Source: Adiantum capillus-veneris (taxonomy: Eukaryota > Streptophyta > Polypodiopsida > Polypodiales > Pteridaceae). From it: a stretch of DNA of 64,000 nucleotides. The DNA is taken from NCBI GenBank assembly GCA_014529385.2, contig CM043944.1, forward strand, positions 169,393,740-169,457,739, given 5' to 3'. The translations under genes and the position numbers were made by a program. Below the pieces are notes generated by a model. It saw nothing but the letters and a program-made list of their open reading frames with translations. It did not search any database and was not told the DNA's origin. This document shows, piece by piece, positions 22,561-32,442 of the stretch (position 1 is the first letter of the stretch; each line of letters opens with the position of its first letter).

Positions 22561-23139
22561 GTTCTCCTCTTTGGATGATATGGACGTATTGACCCGGGGT
22601 AGTTCAATGGGTGCCGGCCGTGAGCCGAAGCCGTAGCCGGGGTGGCAATCCTCACATCAATAAATCCATTTTCCCCTCTAGGTGAATTCTAGGTAACCTC
22701 TTTTCATTAGAGGCACTGGAGAGGCCTTCGTCCCTTTGTAATCATATTTTTGGAATCAATACAAAGTCTCGTTCGGGGTTTCATCTCAACCCGCATCCTG
22801 TGTGCGTTGCGTGGGTTGTCTCTCAAATTCTTTTCATCAAGCTAACCTGTTTTTAGTGAAGGATTGTCAACTGGTGGACTGCAGCTCCAAGGTAGAAGGA
22901 AAGACCTGCGGCCCAGCCTCATAACACTTGGTTAGATTATCTATCTCAAAAGATGGAGAAACCTAGTAGAGTAGTTCCAGTCCCGCCTTGAGCATTCCAC
23001 TTTCATGGGAATTGGTATGGTAGCTTTGTAGAGTGGGTTCAATGATTCATCATCAGATTGTTGACAGAAATCAACGATCAATGTTAAAAAGTACCCCACC
23101 CGGGTTCGGTTCATCCAGCCACTATTTTCTTTTAATGGC
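22561..23139. other. Unassigned, possible gypsy 3' flank
   Basis: No frame is recognisable. It has a GC-rich patch (22,590-22,640) and a polyadenylation-like 'ggaatcaatacaaagtc' segment. This could be the tail of an LTR belonging to the preceding gypsy remnant, but no second copy is present to prove it. Confidence 0.3.
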
Positions 23140-23943
23140 GGAGGCATAATAAGTGCAGTACGATAGGGAGTGGATTTGTAATCTTGGGGAAGGGAAGGGT
23201 TTGATTGCGTGCTTGACAAGCTTGACTTTCACACAACAACTTCTTTGGCGCTCTCTCCTCCATTGCCGCGCCCTTTGTTTCATGGATTAACGTTTCAAAC
23301 AACAGCCTTTCACGCAGCCTCCTGATGGGTATCGGCCAATGCAAGACACTTACACATCCTAGCATTTCCCTTAATAAGGGAACTGGGAAAATGCCTCTTA
23401 AAGACTTCTTATTATCTATCTTGAACCTCACAACTACCATAGCTGGCAGTTGCTCAAACCTAACTCTGTTAGATCTCTCTACAAGTTTTATAGTAGGCCC
23501 AATTGCCACATTCCTGCCAAAGCTTGCACCATGTCAACATCTCCTTGAACTCCTTCCATGGAAATATTCCCAGCATCTTCAACCAGCTAGTAAGCCTAGA
23601 GGTGCTTTCTGTCTCCAAAAGCAATCTCACAGATGCAATGCCATCCGATTTTGGGGATTCTTCACACCAGCTTAAGAAGTTGGATCTTTCGGCAACAAGA
23701 ACAAACAAGATAATCCCAATTTCCGGCTCTGCATAAGATTATATTGAGCTTCAACAAGTTCACGGGGCCTCTTCCGACATCCCTACCCAACTCCAGTAGG
23801 TTAAAGGTACTTGACCTTAATGCAAAAACCTTCACAGGAAGTATTCCTGGCAAGATCTGTGGTCCTTCGCTTCGTAGATTGCTATTAGCAGACAATGATT
23901 TGTCTGGGGTGTTTCCCTTGGAGAGTTGCAGTAGCCTTGCTGT
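23140..23943 (+). pseudogene. LRR receptor-like gene fragment, copy 1
   Basis: Leucine-rich repeats are readable in all three plus frames. They include IGQCKTLTHPSISLNKGTG (about 23,326), SLNSFHGNIPSIFNQLVSLEVLSVSKSNLTDAMP (23,536-23,645; two LRRs), and LSFNKFTGPLPTSLPNSSRLKVLDL then FTGSIPGKICGPSLRRLLLADNDLSGVFP (23,745-23,920). The LxxLxLxxNxLxGxIP spacing is that of plant extracellular receptor-like kinases and proteins. No transmembrane or kinase part is present. At least three frameshifts occur. The fragment is cut at 23,943 by the LTR of the next element. Related pieces occur at 47.4-47.9 and 49.4-49.6 kb. Confidence 0.85.
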
Positions 23944-26525
23944 TGAGGCGGTCCTGGGCGGGCAACAAGAAGAGTGGCCTCTAAGCACCCTTGTAGTCTC
24001 CCGTGCTACTCAATTGGGTTGGGGTTGGAAAAAACAACAAACACACACACAAACCCGCAACCTAACCCTACACAAATTTGGGGCACCACCTAGTTTTGGA
24101 TGCGAACTAGGATGCGTAGAGAGAGAGAGAGAGAGAGTTCTCGGTCTGCTTTGAAATGTATCAGCAATGATCAAGCAAACACAATTATATATGTAAGAAA
24201 GAGAGGGAAGAGGGAGGGGATTCTTGTTGCATTAATACCTTCTTACAAATCTGTCATGACTGATCAAAGTGAGATTAGTATTTGTTCAACATAGCTTGAG
24301 TAAATTTCACCACGACACATCACAAGAAAAGCCACCCCAATCACTGTCTTAAGGCCAGGGGAGTCCTCTCCACCCTGTCGCCCTCTTACAATATGTGGGA
24401 TTTATGGCTAAATTGATGACAACACCCAGACACAAGCTATCAAGAACTAAAAATATCACCAAGACACCTACACATCATTGTTGTCCATTACTTTACGTTG
24501 GAAGAGAGACAAAGTATCCAAGCTTAGTCCAAATCCACCCTCCTTGATTCAGCAAATGTTGGGCTTACACTAGTAGGAGGAATGATAGATTTTCCACTCT
24601 CAATTGAATGATCACTCTCTCTCTTACAGTGGCATAGAGTTCCCGTGCTAATCACCCCTATTACAACACATGCACAAGCATACGACAATGAGATTCCACT
24701 CAAGAGCTCCTTCTAGAGAGGTTGAGCTTGGCTTCTCAAGCTATAGCATAGTGCTCTTGCTTATGGCTCTCCCCTTTTTGTGCTAGCTACACGTTCCTTT
24801 TATAGAAATTCTGAAGGTTAGTGTTACTCTTCTAACCATGGTTGGGTTAGATTTTCAGCACTTTTCTAATTTCTTTTGCTTGGAATTATCAAGAAGTTGG
24901 TGGGGATAGATGAAGAAGAGAGAGAGGAGAGAAGTGGAGGTGATAGGACTTTTCATACTAAGTTAGTGTTAGTAAATTAGTAGAGTTAGTATTTTTACTG
25001 ATTTACAAATGAAATTGGATATTTACAATGGGAGTATCCATGTAGGATACAAATAAGGAAGAAAAAACTCTTAATAGGTAAGAAACATGGATTTCTTACA
25101 ATGTAAATGCTCCAAGTGTCTTGAGTAGGGTCAATTTTGACGCTTGTTGACGGTCCACTAGCTTTGACGGTACGTTTTTTCCTCCACTCTTGACCTTCCT
25201 TGGGAGCCAAGGTAAGTGAACATGAGTAATCAATCACCATGATGCTGTCTTTCAAGAGAAGAGGCTGAATTTTGTGGTTTTTTTTATAAATACGGGTAAT
25301 ATGGAAGAGAAAAAATGAGACTAGGTGGTCAATTTTGGAATGGAAGTGTGTGTAGGAGACATGAGTTCACCATGGTTTCTCTTATTCTTCAAGGTTGAGA
25401 AAAAGGTGAGTAGGGTGCAGAGAGGAGTGGTGAGAGAGGTGGGGATGATGAGTGGAGAGGTGTGTGTGAAAGAGGAAAATGGTAAAGTGGACGAGGGAGT
25501 GTGGCTGCATAGCATGGACAAACTGGGGTCCACAAATAAAATCCTAGCTCACATCTCGTAGCTCAAAAAAATATGAAAAAATTTGAGGTGAAAGTTCAGC
25601 TCACGAGCTACAACTTTTTTGTGTATCACCTTTTCAAATTCGGAGAGAATGGGATCTTTAAAAATTCAGCAAAACCGACTGTTTTTTCCACTGCACAAGG
25701 TCCTTGTGAGGTCCTTCTTTGGATGATTCTTTTGAATACCTCCAAGAGTGAGCTCCCCATGGTGCGTTCATGCATTCCACATACCCTTGACCTTATTTGG
25801 TAGGTCTATAATTGAAGATATTGTTGAGATCATGATATAAGTGAATAGTACAACTAAGAAAATCAAATATTAAGGGGTCTAAAAAAATATGTACCTGTCA
25901 AATATAAATAATATAGGTGGAAAAAATATAAAGGGGTCAAAATAAATCTCTCTCATTATAAGTCTACCATAAAAAGATGAGTTTTTTTGGTGTTCTAATT
26001 TATGAGAGTAAAAGAGAATAGATGTAGGAAGGAAAAATCACAATAGTGAAAAAATATACACATAAATAAAACTAGTTTTTTTGGATTTTTGTTGGGATAG
26101 AGTTACACCAAAAATAAGAGAAGCTTGCATGAAATTATTTTTATATGGAATAAAGAGTATGCAAAATGGTAAGAAAAAATATGATAATGGTGAGTCAATG
26201 TACATAGCATAAATAACACACCATAGGTAGAAATATTTAAATAAATACCAAAATAATTATGAAAAATCCTTTTATTTAGGCCCTGTATACAATGAAATAT
26301 TTACACACAAATGGACCATAATATACTTATTTTTTTTCATTTTTTTGGCTCAACTAGCCAAGTGACTAGCTAGCTGAGGGTTTTTAAGAAGATATGGGAA
26401 AAGTCCCCTAATTCACATACACCTATATACAGTGAAATGGTAGGGATACCCACAGTGTTTGGATGATTTTGGTAGGGTGGGTTAACTCACTATGGCAATT
26501 ACGGAGAGCTGAAAAACGGCTATCA
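23944..26525 (-). repeat. 3' LTR of the Tat-like element
   Basis: The plus strand runs from TGAGGCGGTC to CGGCTATCA. On the minus strand it begins TGATAGCCG. A TATA motif (minus strand TATAAAAGG) lies at 24,796-24,804. A GA microsatellite lies at about 24,117-24,138. Compared with the right LTR it keeps extra segments of about 8, 27 and 17 bp near 24,270-24,560, so the right copy has suffered deletions or this one insertions. Confidence 0.95.
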
Positions 26526-26541
26526 TTAGCCCTCCCCCAAG
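26526..26541 (-). other. Polypurine tract
   Basis: The minus strand reads TTGGGGGAGGGCTAA immediately before the 3' LTR. Confidence 0.8.
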
Positions 26542-26553
26542 ATGATGGTATAT

Positions 26554-27648
26554 TCATGTACCATCATAGAGCATCTTTTCCAAAGAGAGTGCTTCAGAGT
26601 CCTTGACGAGGTCTTCATTGTTTGGCCCCTCAGAATTTTGGTTGGAGTTACACTCATGCTTCACAGAACAATACCTACATGAGATAGTTGCCTTTTGACC
26701 GATCTTTGGTAGATCCTTTGGTAGAAGGCGACTCAAATAAGGCTTCAAGCGATACCCGTTTACCTTCCTAGAGTGCTCTTTCCCATTCAAGTCCATAAGT
26801 TGATAGTAACTTGAATTGAAAGCCTTCTTAACTATGTATGGCCCTTGCCATCTAGTTTCAAATTTGGCATCAAAACAATTGTCGAGTCGATTGTCATACC
26901 TTCGCACAAGATCTCCTTCATTGATGCCTTTGTCCTTTAGTTTCTTGTCAAGCTTCTCCTTCGCCTGCGTAGCTTTCCTCTTATATCACTCGTATGTTGC
27001 TTCTCTTTTCCACTCAAGCTCAGCTAAGGTAAGAAGTTGATCCATCCATGCTTCTTGATCATCTTGTGCTGCTTTGCCATGAAGTCGCATTGTTGGAATG
27101 TTGAACTCAATTGGTTGTAAAGCCTCTTGACCATAGACCAAGTGAAATGGTGTAAACTCCATGGCTTCCCTATATGTGGTTTGATACGCCCACAAGGCAC
27201 CATCCAAGAAGTCATCCCACAACTTTGTCTTATTTCTCACCATCTTTCTAATGATTCCTGCAATGACACCATTAGATTTTTCTACCAGACCATTGGATTG
27301 GGGATAGTAGGGTGTACTATGACGATGTAGAATGTGAAGTTCTTCACAGACCTCTGTGAGCAAGCCCTTTCTAAACCCTGGACCATTATCAGAAACAATT
27401 TCCAAAGGTGTGCCAAATCTACAACAAATGTGAGTGTAGACAAATTTACTCACTATCCTCTCAATTACCTTTGCCACACTTTGTGCTTCCACCCACCTAG
27501 TCATATAGTCTACCGCCTCTAGAATGTAGAGTTTACCATTTTTTGTCCTAGGGAGAGGACCCATAGCATCAATGCCCCACTTTTCAAAGGGTCCATTTGC
27601 AAGCACGATTTGCCTTGGACCATACACCAATCTTCTATTCCCATTTAC
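26554..27648 (-). pseudogene. Gypsy integrase, core and C-terminus
   Basis: The core starts at FEKWGIDAMGPLPRTKNGKLY (first Asp), then IVSDNGPGFRKG (second Asp), then STPYYPQSNGLVEKSNGVI (Glu). After LWAYQTTYREAMEFTPFHLVYG comes the C-terminal GPY-like module with FETRWQGPYIVKKAFN and GKEHSRKVNGYRLKPYL. It ends at 26,554. A TGA at about 26,986 sits where Arg is usual (CGA to TGA), and a TAG at about 27,649 separates it from the zinc finger (CAG to TAG). Both are single transitions; the frame is otherwise continuous. Confidence 0.93.
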
Positions 27649-28728
27649 CTAACAATTGTGACAACTTTTACACCAATGTTGGACATCCACATGTAGACTT
27701 GGCCAAACATACCCCGCAAGAAAAATCTTCTTCACAGTTAACTCTTGGGCAAAATGACCACCACATGTCTCTTCATGCAAACCTTTTAGAATGGCTGGAA
27801 TCTCCTTGATAGTTGGTACTCTTCTGCACACTTGATCCTTCCCTCTTTGATAGAGGGATCCTTCTAGGAAGAGATACGCGCTTGCCTTTTTCATGAGTCT
27901 CCTCTTCTGAGCCTTCGTGAAGTCTTGCGAAAACTCACCCTCCAAAATGTAGCTAATAGTGGGAGTCAATGACTCCAATCCCTGGTATCTTGGTTGCTTG
28001 ACAGTTGCTGCCACCATGATGACCTGCACTTCTTTCTCAACACATGTAACTGCTTGTTGTGCAAGTAAATCGGCATCTTCATTCTGTTTCCTAGGAATAT
28101 GATATAGTTGCACTTCTTCAAATTGATTAAACAATCTACGAATGGCATGAACTTTTGTCCTTAGGCTTTCATTCTTGCATGCCCAAATGCCTAAAATTTT
28201 CTTTACAATGAGAAGTGCATCCCCTTTTACCATGAGACGTTGTATACCTTGGCCAATGCATATCTTTAAACCATGAAGTAGTGTGTCGTATTCTGCTTTA
28301 TTGTTGCTAGTTGAACCTAGTAGATTGACCTTCTCTTTCATGACCACCTCTCCACTTGGGTTGAGAAATACTAGCCCTCTCCTTGCTTTTCCTGTGGCTC
28401 GTCGAAAAGCTCCATCAAAGAACAAGGTAAAAGCATTAGGAATACTTTTAGGTGGTGGCAATGGTAGGGTCTTTACTTCAGGCACCTTAATCTCCTTCTC
28501 ATGTACCCTATAAGTAAGGATCCCTGCCAATTGTGCACGCACACTATCTTCTACTTTGAAAGAGTATTGAAACTCTTGCAACTCCATAATCCACTTTGAG
28601 ATCCTAGTACTAAGATTCATTTGAGATGACACCCAAGGAAACAAATTTTCTGTTGTGAGAATTACAAAAGGTTTTGGTAGCAGGTAGGATCTAAACTTTC
28701 TCACCGCAAACATGAGAGAAAGCATCAT
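27649..28728 (-). pseudogene. Gypsy RNase H, second RNase H and integrase zinc finger
   Basis: The N-terminal part (AVRKFRSYLLPKPFVILTT, WIMELQEFQYSF) is the end of the RT-linked RNase H. From TLFFDGAFRRATGKARRG to QVQLYHIPRKQNEDADLLAQQA is a second RNase H: DG-FR at the start, NNKAEYDTLLHGL with the Glu, and KGDALLIVKKI with the Asp. Such an extra 'archaeal-type' RNase H is typical of Tat elements. The end carries the HHCC finger of integrase (LHEETCGGHFAQ...CKSCHNC), stopping at a TAG. Confidence 0.9.
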
Positions 28729-28739
28729 GAGTTCTGCCT

Positions 28740-29903
28740 CTATGTAGCTCTCTCTAAAGCATTCATGACCCTACTAGCAAAGTAGATTGGTTGCATTCTG
28801 GTATTGTGGGGATCTTGTTGTAGGAAAACCGCACCAATTGTTTCTTTCCCAACACTAGAGCTAACAAAGAATGTGTACTCCCAACAAGGAGGCATGAGTG
28901 TTGGTAGCTCTGACAAAATGACTTTAATGTTACAAAAGTACTCTTCAAGCTCATAAGACCATGCAAATTCTACTTGTTGTGTCAACTTGTGCAAAGGGTG
29001 AAGCAACTCCGAAGCTAAGTGAATGAAGAGTGACATATACCTTACCTTTTGAATGAATGAGATTAACTCTTTGAGATTCTTGGGTGATGGGAGCTCAATA
29101 AGAGCCTTTGCCTTTGAAGGATCCACCTCAATGCCTTTATAGGAAACCTTGTGACCAAGCAAGATCACTTCATCCTCACCTATGTGACACTTGTCAGGGT
29201 TGAGTTGACCTCCCATGTCGTAGAGCTTCTTTAAACCTTCTTCTACCCTTTGTAGATGCAATGATTTTGAGCTATAAATGCAAAAATCATCAATAAAAAC
29301 CCTAATGGACTTTCCAAAGAATGCTTGAAACACCATGTTCATGAAGCGTTGGAAAGTTGCAGGAGCATTTGTCAGTCCAAATGGCATGACTCTAAAAGCA
29401 TAACAACCCCAAGGAGTGATGAAGTTTGTTTTCAACTGATCTTCCAATGCGATACCTATTTGAAAGTAACCCGAGTAGCCATCACACACAGTGTACTTCT
29501 CATGACCAGCTACCTCATTTAGTATCTCATCTTGAAATGGGAGGGGAAAGTGATCTCTTTTTGTTGCCTCATTGAGTGGACGGTAATCCACACACACCCT
29601 CCACTTGCCATTTTTCTTAGGAGTGACAACAACGGGAGAGACCCACTCCAAATTATCCACTGGATAAATGAAACCTGCTGCTAGAAGCTTTCTTACCTCC
29701 TTGAGTAAAGCCTGCTCCTTGATCACTCCTAGCCTTCGTAGCTTCTGAGCCTTAGGTGTGGCCTCTGGCTTCCACTCAATTTTGTGTTGAATAGCATTTA
29801 CTCCACGCACATCGGTGTAGTCTTTAGAAAAAAGCCTAGGAAATTTCCTTAACACACCTTTGAGATCCTCTCTTTCATCCTTTGTAAGTGTTGTAGATAA
29901 CAT
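28740..29903 (-). pseudogene. Gypsy reverse transcriptase
   Basis: Complete RT in one frame: [77 protein letters not shown] and the catalytic VFIDDFCIYS. The thumb follows (LKKLYDMGGQLNPDKCHIG), and then the start of RNase H (FVSSSVGKETIGAVFLQQD). A one-base loss at about 28,748 shifts the frame into the next ORF. Another frameshift just upstream (about 29,905) separates RT from an acidic linker (29,910-30,142). Confidence 0.95.
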
Positions 29904-30202
29904 ACCTTATAGCATTCTTTCATCTTCCCTTTTTGGTTTTCTTGGGAACCTACCTCTTCCAAACCTGGGCAAGAGGTCTCTTGGGTGTTTGGATTAAACC
30001 TTACCCCCATGACTTTGATGGAAGACTCCTCTTCAGTAATGTTGCCGCTACTTTCTCCTTCTGAAGTGCTATCGGTCCAGCCTTCCTCCGTCTCACTTTG
30101 AGATGATTCTTCATAGAGCTCCTCTTGGTGTTGCTCCTTCATGTCAAAGACAACCTTCTTATGATTGTCATTCCTGCAAATTAGCTTTCCACTCTCCCAA
30201 TC
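29904..30202 (-). pseudogene. Acidic linker between protease and RT
   Basis: A Glu/Ser-rich frame (EESSQSETEEGWTDSTSEGE) at 29,849-30,142, with the GVRFNPNTQETSCPGLEEVG segment after it. Variable low-complexity linkers of this kind sit between protease and RT in Tat and Athila elements. Confidence 0.6.
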
Positions 30203-30895
30203 CTACAAAGCTCGCATTTTCATTAGCCATGGTCTCCCTAGGATAAATGGGTAACCATTTCCTTTGGTAGACATGACATAGAAATCCACCGCCTTCTTAA
30301 TGCCAAAGGCCTCTACAAAAACATTTTTACAAATGCCTACACACCTAGCTTTGCTATTGTTTGCCATCTTGACTTTAATTTCAGGTGTCTCATGGATGTG
30401 CATGCCTAGTTTTTGCACGAGTCCCTCTGTCATGATGCAAATTTGTGCACCCCCATCCACTAGACCTTTCCTAACCAATCTTCCTTTGATGTAACAATCT
30501 AGCACAGGTGTAATATCCTCATTCATTTCAACATGTGGAGTTTTTACAACAGGCACACTCTCTTTTATCTTTCTCCTAGTGCTAACTGCCTTTGTTCAAT
30601 CCCTCCTAACTTGTGGGCATAATGCAAGAAACTGAGGCCATGAGATATCAGGACCCTTACCTCTCATGTCTTCCAATAGGTTGTATGGAGCCATACCATG
30701 TTCAAGAGGGAAGTCTTGGAGATTGATACGATGTCGAATCCTCTTAGCTTCCTTGGTCTCCTTTGCCTTCTTTTCTCGTCCATGATCACTTTGTGATGTG
30801 ACTCCTTCTTTCTCTTTACCTTTTCCTCGGCCACGCTTAATGCCATTTGCTTCCATGTCAACCTCATTTGAGTTTGTCACCTCTACTACATGCAC
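30203..30895 (-). pseudogene. Gypsy retropepsin and preceding linker
   Basis: From 30,556 the frame reads CYIKGRLVRKGLVDGGAQICIM, with DGGA as the aspartic protease site (usually DSGA or DGGS), and ends in NGYPFILGRPWLMKM, the usual ILGRPWL block. The preceding frame (30,596-30,895) is a Lys/Glu-rich linker that ends LALCPQVRRD and is separated by one stop. Retropepsin would process the polyprotein. Confidence 0.88.
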
Positions 30896-31812
30896 ATTTG
30901 GTCTAGCAAAGGTGGAACTCCTTCCACTCCTTGTGGAGGTGGTCTTGCTCCATTTGGACTTTGTAGAAGCCGTGGTTGCTGACTAGTTCCTTCTCCTGCA
31001 TTCATCACTGGGTAATTCAAGTTAGGTCTCCCAGGGTCCCCACGGGGCCAAGGACAATTATACATCCCATGTCCAGACTCACCGCAATTCCAACATTGCA
31101 AGACTCTCCTAGGTCGTGAATCTCGCTCTTCAGACTTCTTTGCTTGTCCCTTTGGACCTACACCTTGTCCAAGGTGAATTGACAAGCTGCTTAAAGATTC
31201 ATTTAACTTCTCAATCACTTCCACCGTTACCTCAGGAAGCTCCTTAGATCTTGATTCTTGTGACTTACCTTTGGGTCTAAGACCTTCTATTGGAACCTCC
31301 CCCCTTAAGCACTTGAGTTTCCTATATTTCTCAAAAGCCCTAGTTTCAGCTGCATCAAAGGTAGTAGGTGCACCCACCTCAACTTTTATCTCAAGGTCAG
31401 GAAAGAGTCTGGCTATGAACCTCTCCTTCTTTAGGAACTCTGCACCATCACCAAGGTTAGCAACATTTCTCACCCATACAGCCCAAAGACGTAGAAACTC
31501 TTGCTTGTACAAGTAGTAGTCATCTAAGTCTTTTTGCTTATGAGAAACAATGTCTTGCCATAATTTCTGAGTGTTTTGGGGATCAAAGAAGTATTTCTTG
31601 AAATGATTCAACACTTCCGTGTAATTTCCCTTAACTTCCTCAGGCAAAGAGTCAAACCAAGTGCTAGCGTCTTTCCTAAGAACTACCTCAAACATTTCTA
31701 CACGTTCCTGATCAGTTACTATCCTCTTGATACGACAAGACATCTTGAAATTTGCTAAAAATAATTCTGCATCCTCTCCAGGCTCTCCAAAGAAAAGAGA
31801 ATATCCAAACAT
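30886..31812 (-). pseudogene. Gypsy gag
   Basis: The gag domain has LFFGEPGEDAELFLANFK, DASTWFDSLPEE and HFKKYFFDPQNTQKLWQDI. Then come the LKQEFLRLW-type block (YLYKQEFLRLWAVWV) and the CCHC knuckle CWNCGESGHGMYNC, fully conserved. The tail shifts frame near 30,960-31,000 into the next ORF. The open frame begins at about 31,812; the leader to its right (31,813-32,442) holds no other frame. Confidence 0.92.
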
Positions 31813-32442
31813 TTGGCGTTGGGCCTACATTGAATCGGTTTCAAAGTGACAACACGTTTTTGTTTTTCTTTCTTAAAAAAATTACACAATAATGTTTTCT
31901 AAATTGCAATCTATTCTACAACAAAATAAAAATATTCACATCAAATGACGTATGATAATCAATAAGAGGCAGGATGACAGGGTTTGGTGATGCGAGAATT
32001 TGTCCTACTCTTTGGGCACCAAACATGAATACCATACGTTGTTGAAAATGGATTTTTCTACTAATTGCAATGTTTATTCTAATGTGTGGAGTGAAATAAA
32101 GGGGGAAAACCTCTATTCTTGGGCCATTATCCATGGTCTATGCATGACCTAATTCTTAAAACAAAACAAAAATATAGACATCCAAACTAAGGTCGTACCT
32201 AATGAGAGGCAAAATAAAAGGATTTACTGATGCGTTTATCTCTGCCAACCTAAGAGGACCTAAAATTCTACGAATTACACATTGAAATTGCAACTTAGTA
32301 CTAACAATTATGCGTACCTTTTTCCTTGCAATGGGAATGAAGGGATCATACATATTCTCATGATTCATGCAAGCTACTTGATTATGCTAAAGGTTGAGCC
32401 TTCAAAAAAATACACAAGCCGTCCTCAAGGGGGGCACCAATT
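31813..32442 (-). other. 5' leader of the Tat-like element with candidate primer site
   Basis: Non-coding, AT-rich. It contains two diverged copies of one segment: 31,916-32,060 and 32,156-32,290 share 'acaaaacaaaaatat-gacatc', 'gaggca' and 'gatgcg' blocks. The bases next to the LTR (minus strand TTGGTGCCCCCC, 32,429-32,440) are in the position of a primer site, but I cannot name the tRNA. Confidence 0.55.

Noticed and set aside
24995-25255. 86-codon minus-strand frame, identical at 33,454-33,714
   Set aside because: It is conserved only because both copies lie in the paired LTRs of one element; no domain or codon signal.
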